Positions 8,394-15,240 of a stretch of 64,000 nucleotides of DNA are shown here, in pieces. The translations under genes were made by a program, and so were the position numbers. Under the pieces are notes generated by a model, which did no database searches, had not been told where the DNA came from, and worked only from the letters and a program-made list of their open reading frames with translations. Numbering within the stretch: position 1 is the stretch's first letter; every line of letters starts with the position of its first letter. The stretch covers positions 28,336-92,335 of the forward strand of contig NZ_PYAX01000023.1 of assembly GCF_003014735.1 (NCBI RefSeq), read 5' to 3'. The stretch is from Saccharothrix carnea (lineage in GTDB: Bacteria; Actinomycetota; Actinomycetes; Mycobacteriales; Pseudonocardiaceae).

Positions 8394-9722
8394 ATGCGCA
8401 AGCTCCACCGCGCAGCGTTGCTGTGCGTGGCCGCAGCGGTGTCCCTCACCGCTTGCGCGGCGGGCTCCGGCAACCAGGCCGGGCAGTCCGGGCCGGCGGC
8501 GGCGCCCGGCCGGGACGACGAGTTCTCGCTGACCGTCTGGAGCAACTACTCCGGGCGCGAGCAGGACGAGGTCACCAAAGCCCTGGAGAGCTTCAAGCAG
8601 AAGTTCCCCAACGCCGAGATCAAGCACGAGGGCAGCCAGGACGACGACAAGATCACCGCGGGCATCCGCGGCGGCAACCCGCCGGACGTGGCCCTGTCGT
8701 TCACCACCGACAACATCGGCCAGTTCTGCTCCAGCGGCTCGTTCGCCGACCTCAAGCCCTACCTCGCGCGCGACGCCGTCGACCTCGACCAGATCACCGA
8801 CGCGGTGCGCGCCTACACCGAGTACAAGGGCACCCGCTGCGCGATGCCCATGCTCAGCGACGTGTACGGGCTGTACTACAACAAGGACATGCTCGCCGAG
8901 GCGGGCATCACCGCGCCGCCGAAGACCACCGCCGAGCTGCTGGACTTCGCCAAGCGCACCACCAAGAAGGCGGCGGACGGCTCGATCGAGGTCGCGGGCT
9001 TCCTGCCGAGCATGCCGCACTACGCCAACAACCCGCAGATCTGGGCGCCGCACTTCGGCGCGAAGTGGGAGGGCGCGGACGGCAAGTCGGGCCTCGCCAG
9101 TCCCGAGTGGGCGCAGATGCTGCAGTTCCAGAAGGAGCTGGTGGACTTCTACGGCCACGACGCCCTGGAGAGGTTCCGCGCCGGGCTCGGCCAGCAGTAC
9201 TCGACCGACCACGCGTTCCACCAGCGCAAGATCGCCATGATGGTCGACGGCGAGTACCGCACGGCGTTCCTCGCGGACCAGGCGCCGGACGTGCGGTTCG
9301 GCACCGCGCCGTTCCCGACGAGCAAGCCGGAGCTGTACGGCACCGGGTTCACCGCGGGCACCATCATGGGCATCCCGAAGGGCGCGAAGAACCCCGGCGC
9401 GGCGTGGGAGCTGATCAAGCACCTGTCGTTCGACACCGAGGCGATCATCGGCCTGGCCAACGGGATCAAGAACATCCCACACACGAAGGCCGCGCTGACC
9501 GACCCGCGGCTGGAAGTGGACGAGAACTTCAAGACGTTCATCGACCTGGCGACGTCGGACAAGCTGCAGGGCAACCCGGTGACGCCCATCGGTGACGCCC
9601 ACATCAAGTCGATCAGCGACTTCGCCACCTCGTGGCAGAGCGGCAAGGTGCCCGACCTGATGGCGGGGCTGGCGGAAGTCGACCGGCGGATCGACGACCA
9701 GATCGCCAAGAGCGGCAAGTGA
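8394..9722 (+). CDS. Sugar ABC transporter substrate-binding lipoprotein
   Basis: 442 residues. Type II signal peptide with lipobox LTAC and lipidated Cys21. The mature part is a family-1 extracellular solute-binding protein (SLTVWSNYSGREQDEVTKALESFKQKFPNAEIKHE; later MPMLSDVYGLYYNKDMLAEAGI and GTGFTAGTIMGIPKGAKNPGAAWELIKHL), typical of oligosaccharide binders of the MalE/UgpB class. An AAGGAG-type ribosome site lies in the 10-bp gap after the ROK gene. It captures the operon's sugar outside the membrane; the adjacent GH4 gene suggests a beta-linked disaccharide. Confidence 0.92.
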   Translation: MRKLHRAALLCVAAAVSLTACAAGSGNQAGQSGPAAAPGRDDEFSLTVWSNYSGREQDEVTKALESFKQKFPNAEIKHEGSQDDDKITAGIRGGNPPDVALSFTTDNIGQFCSSGSFADLKPYLARDAVDLDQITDAVRAYTEYKGTRCAMPMLSDVYGLYYNKDMLAEAGITAPPKTTAELLDFAKRTTKKAADGSIEVAGFLPSMPHYANNPQIWAPHFGAKWEGADGKSGLASPEWAQMLQFQKELVDFYGHDALERFRAGLGQQYSTDHAFHQRKIAMMVDGEYRTAFLADQAPDVRFGTAPFPTSKPELYGTGFTAGTIMGIPKGAKNPGAAWELIKHLSFDTEAIIGLANGIKNIPHTKAALTDPRLEVDENFKTFIDLATSDKLQGNPVTPIGDAHIKSISDFATSWQSGKVPDLMAGLAEVDRRIDDQIAKSGK

Positions 9723-9726
9723 CGCG

Positions 9727-10707
9727 ATGACGGCCACGCTGGAGCGCGTGGACGTGGTGCGGACCGCCCCCGCCAAGGGGCGGTCCCGTGCCCGCACCCG
9801 TCACCGCCTGACCGTGCTGGCGTTCCTGGCGCCCGCGATCCTCGGGTTCGCGCTGTTCTTCGGCTACCCGCTGATCGCCACCATCGGGTTCTCGTTCACC
9901 AGGTACGACCTGATCAACCCGCCGGAGTGGGTCGGCGGGGAGAACTACGCCTACATGTTCGCCGACCCGCTGTTCCGCACCGCCGTCTACAACACGCTGT
10001 GGTTCGTGGTGGTGCTGACCGCGGCACGGGTGGTCTTCGCGCTGGGCGTGGCGTCGGTGATCGCCCGGTTGAAGTCGGGCGTCGGGTTGGTGCGGACGTT
10101 GTGCTACCTGCCCTCGCTGGCGCCACCCGTGGCGGCGACGTTGGTGTTCTTCCTGGTGATGAGGCCGAACGAGGGCCCGCTGGACGCGTTCCTCGGGTGG
10201 TTCGGGATCGAGGGACCGCTGTGGTTCGCCGATCCGGTGTGGGCGAAACCGGGGATCGCGGCGGTGGTGCTGTGGGTGTCCGGCGACCTGATGATCATCC
10301 TCCTGGCGGCGATCCTGGACGTGCCGCAGGAGCAGTACGAGGCCGCCGAGCTGGACGGCGCGGGACCGGTGCGGCGGTGGTGGCACGTCACGCTGCCGTC
10401 GATCTCGCCGGTGCTCGTGTTCGGCGTGGTGAACTCGATCATCCTGGCGTTGCAGCTGTTCACGCAGGCCGTGGTGGCGGGATCGGCGGCCAGCGGGTCG
10501 GCGGACGTGACCGGGTCGACGAAGGTGCTCGGGTTCCCGGAGAACTCGACGTTGACGTTCCCGGTGTGGCTCTACACGCAGGGGTTCCGGTACTTCGACA
10601 TGGGTTACGCGGCGGCGATGGCGACGGTGCTGTTCGTGATCTCGTTCGCGGCGACCGCGGTGCTGGTGCAGCGGATGCGCAAGGCCACCCACCAGGAGCA
10701 GTCGTGA
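9727..10707 (+). CDS. Sugar ABC transporter permease (MalF/UgpA type)
   Basis: 326 residues with about six membrane spans. A cytoplasmic N-terminus (about 1-30) is followed by LTVLAFLAPAILGFALFFGYPLIATIGFSFT. The EAA loop reads EQYEAAELDGAGPVRRWWHVTLPSISP, which contacts the ATPase. It pairs with the next gene, overlapping it by GTGA. No ATP-binding subunit is encoded in the operon, so a shared ATPase such as MsiK (46050-47150) probably powers it. Confidence 0.93.
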   Translation: MTATLERVDVVRTAPAKGRSRARTRHRLTVLAFLAPAILGFALFFGYPLIATIGFSFTRYDLINPPEWVGGENYAYMFADPLFRTAVYNTLWFVVVLTAARVVFALGVASVIARLKSGVGLVRTLCYLPSLAPPVAATLVFFLVMRPNEGPLDAFLGWFGIEGPLWFADPVWAKPGIAAVVLWVSGDLMIILLAAILDVPQEQYEAAELDGAGPVRRWWHVTLPSISPVLVFGVVNSIILALQLFTQAVVAGSAASGSADVTGSTKVLGFPENSTLTFPVWLYTQGFRYFDMGYAAAMATVLFVISFAATAVLVQRMRKATHQEQS

Positions 10708-11564
10708 CGGCGGCGGTCGGGGTGCGGGAGCGGCCGTTCGCGTGGCGGAAGACGGTGGACTGGGTCGCCGTGCACAGCCTCGGGTTGGCGCTCGGGCTGA
10801 TGTTCACGTTGCCGATCGTGTTCGTGTTCCTGACGGCGGTCATGTCGGACGGCCAGGCGTTCACGGAGGACCTGTGGCCCCGGGAGTGGCACTGGGGCAA
10901 CTTCCTGGAGGTGTTCGAGCGGGCGCCGTTGCTGAAGTACCTGGGCAACAGCCTGCTGTACTCGTCGTTGGCGACGGCGGGGATGCTGATCTCGTCGATA
11001 CCGGCGGCCTACGCCCTGGCGAAGTTGCGGTGGCGGGGGCGCAACGTGGTGTTCCTGCTGGTGGTCGGCGCGATGATGTTGCCGCCGCAGGTCGTCGCGG
11101 TGCCGCTGTACGACACGTGGTCCAGCCTCGGGTTGACCGGGACGCTGTGGCCGCTGATCGCGCCGTACTTCCTGTTCGACGCGTTCAGCATCTTCCTGCT
11201 GCGCCAGTTCATCCTGACCATCCCGCAGTCCTACGTGGACGCGGCCAGGGTGGACGGATGCGGCGAGTTCCAGGCGATGCTGCGGATCGTCGTGCCGATG
11301 GCGCGGCCGGGCATCGCGGCGACCGCGCTGTTCTGCTTCCTCTACACGTGGAACGACTACTTCGGACCGCTGCTCTACACGAGCGAGAAACCGGACCAGT
11401 GGACGCTGTCGCTGGCGCTGTCGACGTTCAAGGGCATGCACCACGTGCAGTGGAACCTGGCGATGGCCGTCACGCTGCTGATCATGGTCCCGGCGGTGGT
11501 GCTGTTCGCGTTCGCGCAGCGCTCGTTCGTCAAGGGCATCACATTCACGGGGGTCAAAGGGTGA
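10704..11564 (+). CDS. Sugar ABC transporter permease (MalG/UgpE type)
   Basis: 286 residues from GTG 10704, overlapping the previous stop (GTGA), with AGGAG at 10693-10697. About six spans; the EAA loop is IPQSYVDAARVDGCGEFQAMLRIVVPMARPGI. The C-terminus RSFVKGITFTGVKG is the classic MalG-type tail. Forms the channel with the preceding permease. The open frame extends upstream inside the first permease, but the coupled GTG is the sensible start. Confidence 0.93.
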   Translation: MTAAVGVRERPFAWRKTVDWVAVHSLGLALGLMFTLPIVFVFLTAVMSDGQAFTEDLWPREWHWGNFLEVFERAPLLKYLGNSLLYSSLATAGMLISSIPAAYALAKLRWRGRNVVFLLVVGAMMLPPQVVAVPLYDTWSSLGLTGTLWPLIAPYFLFDAFSIFLLRQFILTIPQSYVDAARVDGCGEFQAMLRIVVPMARPGIAATALFCFLYTWNDYFGPLLYTSEKPDQWTLSLALSTFKGMHHVQWNLAMAVTLLIMVPAVVLFAFAQRSFVKGITFTGVKG

Positions 11565-12829
11565 AGCTCACCGTTGTCGGAGGCGGGTCGACCTACACGC
11601 CCGAACTGGTCGACGGCATCGCGGGGCGCAGGACCAGCCTCGCGGTGGACGAGATCGTGCTCGTGGACCCGGACGTGTCGCGGCTGGAGGTGGTGGGTGC
11701 GTTCTCGCGGCGGTTGCTGGCGCACTTCGGGCATCCGGCGAAGGTGACGACCACCACGGAACTGGAACGCGGGGTCGACGGCGCGTCGGCGGTGTTGCTG
11801 CAGCTCAGGGTTGGCGGGCAGGCGGCACGGGCGTCGGACGAGACGTTCCCGCTGGTGTGCGACTGCGTCGGGCAGGAGACGACCGGCGCGGGCGGGCTGG
11901 CCAAGGCGCTGCGGACCGTGCCGGTGGTGTTGGACATCGCGCGGCGGGTGCGGGAGGTGGCGGGCGACGCGTGGATCGTGAACTTCACCAACCCGGTGGG
12001 GATCGTGACGCGGGCGCTGCTGGCCGAGGGGCACCGGGCGGTCGGGCTGTGCAACGTGGCCATCACGTTCCAGCGGTGGACGTCGGCGTTGCTGGGCGTG
12101 GAGCCGGAGTCGGTGCGGCTGGAGCACGTCGGGCTCAACCACCTCAGCTGGGAGACGGGGGTGTTCGTGGACGGGGTGGACCGGCTGCCCGAGCTGCTGG
12201 ACCGGCACGGGGAGGCGTTGGGCGGGCACATCGGGCTGCCGGCGTCGTTGATGCGGCGGCTGGGAATGGTGCCGTCGTACTACTTGAAGTACTTCTACGA
12301 CCACGACGAAGTGGTGCGCGAGCAGAAGACCGAGCCGCCGCGGGCCGAGGTGGTGGCCGGGGTGGAGAAGGAGCTGCTGGACTTGTACGGCGACGTGGGG
12401 GTGGTGACGAAGCCCGCGCAGTTGTCGCAGCGCGGGGGTGCGTACTACTCGGAGGCGGCCGTGCAGCTGGTGCACGCGTTGACGGGCGGGGTGGGCGCGG
12501 AGCAGCACGTGGTGAACGTGCGCAACGGCGGCACGCTGCCGTTCCTGCCCGCGGACGCGGTGATCGAGGTGCCCGCGGTGGTGGACGGAGGCGGTGCGAC
12601 GCCGCTGCCGGTGCCGCCCGTGCCGCCATCGGTGGCGGGGTTGATCGCGCACGTGACGAGCTACGAGCACCTGGCGTTGGACGCGGCGGTGCGCGGAGGG
12701 CGTGACCGGGTGGCGGACGCACTGCTCGCGCACCCGTTGATCGGGCAGTACGCGGTGGCGGAGAGGCTGGCCGACGAGTTGGTGGCGCGCAACGCGGAGT
12801 TCTTGCCGTGGGCGAGGAGGGCTGTGTGA
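11561..12829 (+). CDS. GH4 family 6-phospho-beta-glucosidase-like enzyme
   Basis: 422 residues from GTG 11561 (GTGA overlap). N-terminal Rossmann motif VVGGGSTYTPELVDG binds NAD(H), which GH4 enzymes need for redox-assisted glycoside cleavage. The divalent-metal ligands are Cys164 in GLCNVAI and His194 in GLNHLSW; NFTNPVGIVT is also conserved. The CNV(A) variant matches the CNVP signature of 6-phospho-beta-glucosidases rather than the CH(x) of alpha-galactosidases. Cytoplasmic. Since the operon brings sugar in by ABC transport (unphosphorylated) and ends with a kinase, the substrate is probably phosphorylated after entry. Confidence 0.88.
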   Translation: MKLTVVGGGSTYTPELVDGIAGRRTSLAVDEIVLVDPDVSRLEVVGAFSRRLLAHFGHPAKVTTTTELERGVDGASAVLLQLRVGGQAARASDETFPLVCDCVGQETTGAGGLAKALRTVPVVLDIARRVREVAGDAWIVNFTNPVGIVTRALLAEGHRAVGLCNVAITFQRWTSALLGVEPESVRLEHVGLNHLSWETGVFVDGVDRLPELLDRHGEALGGHIGLPASLMRRLGMVPSYYLKYFYDHDEVVREQKTEPPRAEVVAGVEKELLDLYGDVGVVTKPAQLSQRGGAYYSEAAVQLVHALTGGVGAEQHVVNVRNGGTLPFLPADAVIEVPAVVDGGGATPLPVPPVPPSVAGLIAHVTSYEHLALDAAVRGGRDRVADALLAHPLIGQYAVAERLADELVARNAEFLPWARRAV

Positions 12830-13827
12830 CCGACCGGGTGCTCGCCATCGACGGCGGGAACAGCAAGACGGCGGTGGCGCTGGTGGACGTCGAGGGGAGG
12901 GTGCTCGCCCGGGTGCTCGGGCCCGGGGCGTCACCGCAGAACGTCGGGCTGGAGCGGAGCCTGGAGGTGTTCGACGGGCTGGTGCGCGAGGCGGCGCGGC
13001 AGGCGGGGCTGGGTGCCGGGGAGTCGATCGCCGCGCACACCGCCGCGTACCTGGCCGGGGCGGACCTGCCCAGGGAAGAGGACGAGTTGAGGGCGGCGGT
13101 CGAGGCGCGGGGGTGGTCGGCGACCTCCGTGGTCGGCAACGATACGTTCGCGCTGCTCAGAGCGGGTACGGCCGATGGGATCGGGGTGGCCGTGGTGTGC
13201 GGGGCGGGGATCAACTGCGTGGCGGTCGCCCCGGACGGGCGGACGCACCGGTTCCCGGCGTTGGGGCGGATCTCGGGTGACTGGGGCGGTGGCGGGCACA
13301 TCGGGTCGGAGGCGTTGTGGCTGGCGGCGCGGGCCGAGGACGGCCGGGGGGAGCCGACCGCGTTGCTGGACGCGGTGACCGCGCACTACGGGACGGCGAC
13401 GGTGGCCGAGGCGGTGCAGCGGCTGCACTTCGAGGAGGTGGAGTTCGACCCGCACGCCCTGTGCCCGTTGTTGTTCGAGGTGGCGGCGGGTGGTGACGCG
13501 GTGGCGCGGTCGGTGGTGGACCGGCTGGTGGAGGAGGTCGTGCTGCTGGCGCACGTGTCGTTGTCGCGGTTGGAGCTGCTGGGTGAGCCGGTGGACGTGG
13601 TGCTCGGGGGTGGGGTGCTGACCGGGACGGGCGGGGTGGTGGTCGACGCGGTCGCGGCGCGGTTGGGTGCGGTGGCGCCGGCGGCTCGGGTGCGGGTGGT
13701 GGACGTGCCGCCGGTGGTGGGGGCGGCGTTGTTGGGGTTGGACGTGGTGGGTGCGCGGCCGGGGGCGGAGTCGAAGCTGCGCGCGGCGTACGAGGCGGTG
13801 GCGGCCGAGGTGGTGGCCGGCCGCTGA
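12826..13827 (+). CDS. BadF/BadG-family sugar kinase
   Basis: 333 residues from GTG 12826, overlapping the GH4 stop (GTGA); an ATG at 12808 in frame is possible but lies within GH4. Phosphate-1 loop VLAIDGGNSKTAVALVDVEG, DTFALLRAG, phosphate-2 region VVCGAGINCVAVAP, then ISGDWGGGGHIGSEAL. This is a distant GlcNAc-kinase relative. As last gene of the operon it may phosphorylate the imported disaccharide to make the GH4 substrate, or the released monosaccharide; sequence alone does not decide. Confidence 0.85.
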   Translation: MTDRVLAIDGGNSKTAVALVDVEGRVLARVLGPGASPQNVGLERSLEVFDGLVREAARQAGLGAGESIAAHTAAYLAGADLPREEDELRAAVEARGWSATSVVGNDTFALLRAGTADGIGVAVVCGAGINCVAVAPDGRTHRFPALGRISGDWGGGGHIGSEALWLAARAEDGRGEPTALLDAVTAHYGTATVAEAVQRLHFEEVEFDPHALCPLLFEVAAGGDAVARSVVDRLVEEVVLLAHVSLSRLELLGEPVDVVLGGGVLTGTGGVVVDAVAARLGAVAPAARVRVVDVPPVVGAALLGLDVVGARPGAESKLRAAYEAVAAEVVAGR

Positions 13828-13924
13828 GGTGGCGGCCGTCGACCGGTGATTTTCGCCGCACCCGGGTGGGTCGAAGCCGAGGAATCGCCCATTGCCGACA
13901 CCGGTTCACACCACTGGGTGACAC

Positions 13925-13945
13925 CTTGGTAACAGCGTTGCCAAG
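13925..13945. promoter_or_regulatory. Operator-like dyad upstream of the SGNH hydrolase gene
   Basis: CTTGGTAAC-AGC-GTTGCCAAG: 9-bp arms with one mismatch, 80 bp before the SGNH start. A typical size for a dimeric repressor site. The regulator is unknown. Confidence 0.4.
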
Positions 13946-14025
13946 CGCGGCTGGCGTTGGGTCGACTTGGCGTTGCATGCTGTCCTGCGCGGTCATGGGG
14001 GTGCCGCGCGGAGTGGAGGGGATTC

Positions 14026-14790
14026 ATGGAGGGACTGGACAGCTTCGTAGCGGTGGGGGACAGCTTCACCGAGGGGATGGACGACCCGGCGCCGAACGGC
14101 ACGTACGTGGGGTGGGCCGACCGGCTGGCCGCGATGATCTCGGCCAGGCAGCGGGGGTTCCGGTACGCCAACCTCGCGATCCGGGGCAAGATGCTCCAGG
14201 AGATCGTGGACGAGCAGATCCCGTTGGCGGCGGCGTTGAAGCCGAAGCTGGTGACGCTGTGCGGTGGCGGCAACGACATCCTGGTGCCCGGGAGCGACGC
14301 GGACGCGTTGGCCGAGGTGTACGAGATCGCGGTGGCCGACCTGCGGGCGGCGGGCGCGGAGGTGCTGATCTTCACCGGGTTCGACCCGAAGCACACGCCG
14401 TTGCTGCGGTCGTTGCGCGGGAAGATCGCGATCTACAACAGCCACCTGTGGTCGGTGGCGGAGCGGTACCACTGCAAGGTGGTCGACCTGTGGTCGATGA
14501 GCGTGCTGCACGACCGGCGCGCGTGGAGCGAGGACCGGTTGCACCTGTCGCCCGAGGGGCACCGGCGGGTGGCGTTGCGCGCGGCCGAGGTGCTGGGGTT
14601 CGAGATGGACGATGCGTGGAACACCCCGTGGCCGCCGTTGGTGGATGAGGATTGGATGACGCAGCGGCGGCACGATTTGAAGTGGGCTCGGGAGCACGTG
14701 GTGCCGTGGATCGGGCGGCAGTTGCGGGGTGAGTCGATGGGTGACGGGTTGGCGCCGAAGCGGCCGGATTTGCTGCCGGTGCGCGACTGA
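14026..14790 (+). CDS. SGNH/GDSL family hydrolase
   Basis: 254 residues from ATG 14026, with GGAGGG at 14015-14020; the frame is open 69 bp further upstream but lacks a ribosome site there. Block I is VAVGDSFTEG (nucleophile Ser13), block III is GGGNDI, and block V is DRLHLSPEGH with the catalytic Asp and His. No signal peptide, so a cytoplasmic acylhydrolase or esterase is expected. The C-terminal tail from about residue 195 (WNTPWPPLVDEDW...) is conserved in the actinobacterial GDSL subfamily. Substrate unknown. Confidence 0.88.
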   Translation: MEGLDSFVAVGDSFTEGMDDPAPNGTYVGWADRLAAMISARQRGFRYANLAIRGKMLQEIVDEQIPLAAALKPKLVTLCGGGNDILVPGSDADALAEVYEIAVADLRAAGAEVLIFTGFDPKHTPLLRSLRGKIAIYNSHLWSVAERYHCKVVDLWSMSVLHDRRAWSEDRLHLSPEGHRRVALRAAEVLGFEMDDAWNTPWPPLVDEDWMTQRRHDLKWAREHVVPWIGRQLRGESMGDGLAPKRPDLLPVRD

Positions 14791-14840
14791 GCGAGAAGGT
14801 CTTCGGGTCGGGGCAGGTCTGGGCAGGTCTGGGTCGGGGC

Positions 14841-14978
14841 AGGCTCGATTTGACATGGGGCCCCTTACGGGCACTCCAGGCAGGCCAAAGCCGGGCAGGC
14901 CTGGCGGATAAGGCGCCCGCCAGGCCTGCCCGGCTTCGACCAGCCTGAAGCACCCGAACCCCAGGTAAAATCGGGCCT
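14841..14978. repeat. 138-bp imperfect long inverted repeat
   Basis: The core is a perfect 20-bp stem (14888-14907 with 14917-14936, 9-nt loop). Outside it, pairing resumes through CTcCAGGC/CTtCAGGC, CGGG, and the outer arms CGATTTGACATGGGG (14846) against CGATTTTACCTGGGG read from 14973. It follows the SGNH stop and could terminate transcription, but its arms are far longer than a terminator needs and look like a MITE or REP-type element. Confidence 0.75.
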
Positions 14979-15081
14979 TTTGCGGTTCTGTGCGGGTCCG
15001 ATGTGGGCGAGCTGTTTGCGGACCTTTGCGGCGAGGTCGCGTCGATTGTCGGCGTTGCGGAGGCGGCGCAATTCAACAGAG

Positions 15082-15121
15082 CCGGTTGGCCGGCGCTCTC
15101 CCCCGAACGCCGGCCAGCCGG
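15082..15121 (-). terminator. Hairpin terminator downstream of the SARP regulator
   Basis: CCGGTTGGCCGGCG / CGCCGGCCAGCCGG, 14 bp with one G-T pair and a 12-nt loop, about 120 bp past the stop of the leftward SARP gene. Confidence 0.5.
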
Positions 15122-15240
15122 GGTTGGGTGGCTTCCCCCCTGGTTCCCCCTTACCAAGAGCCACCCGGCGCTGACCGCGACTCGGGTGATCAGCGCGCCT
15201 CCAAGTTCCCACGACTTCGCCATGTCGTGCTAAACAGCGG

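Larger units (their letters stand above)
14791..15240. other. 450-bp convergent intergenic region
   Basis: Holds a tandem GGGCAGGTCT-type repeat (about 14812-14840), the long inverted repeat at 14841-14978, and a second hairpin at 15082-15121. The segment 15000-15230 is open in several frames, but none of these small frames has a ribosome site or recognisable protein, so no gene is called. Confidence 0.6.

Noticed and set aside
14990..15240. Several small open frames (61-116 codons) in the convergent gap
   Set aside because: Overlapping on both strands, no ribosome site, no recognisable protein, and they run through hairpins.
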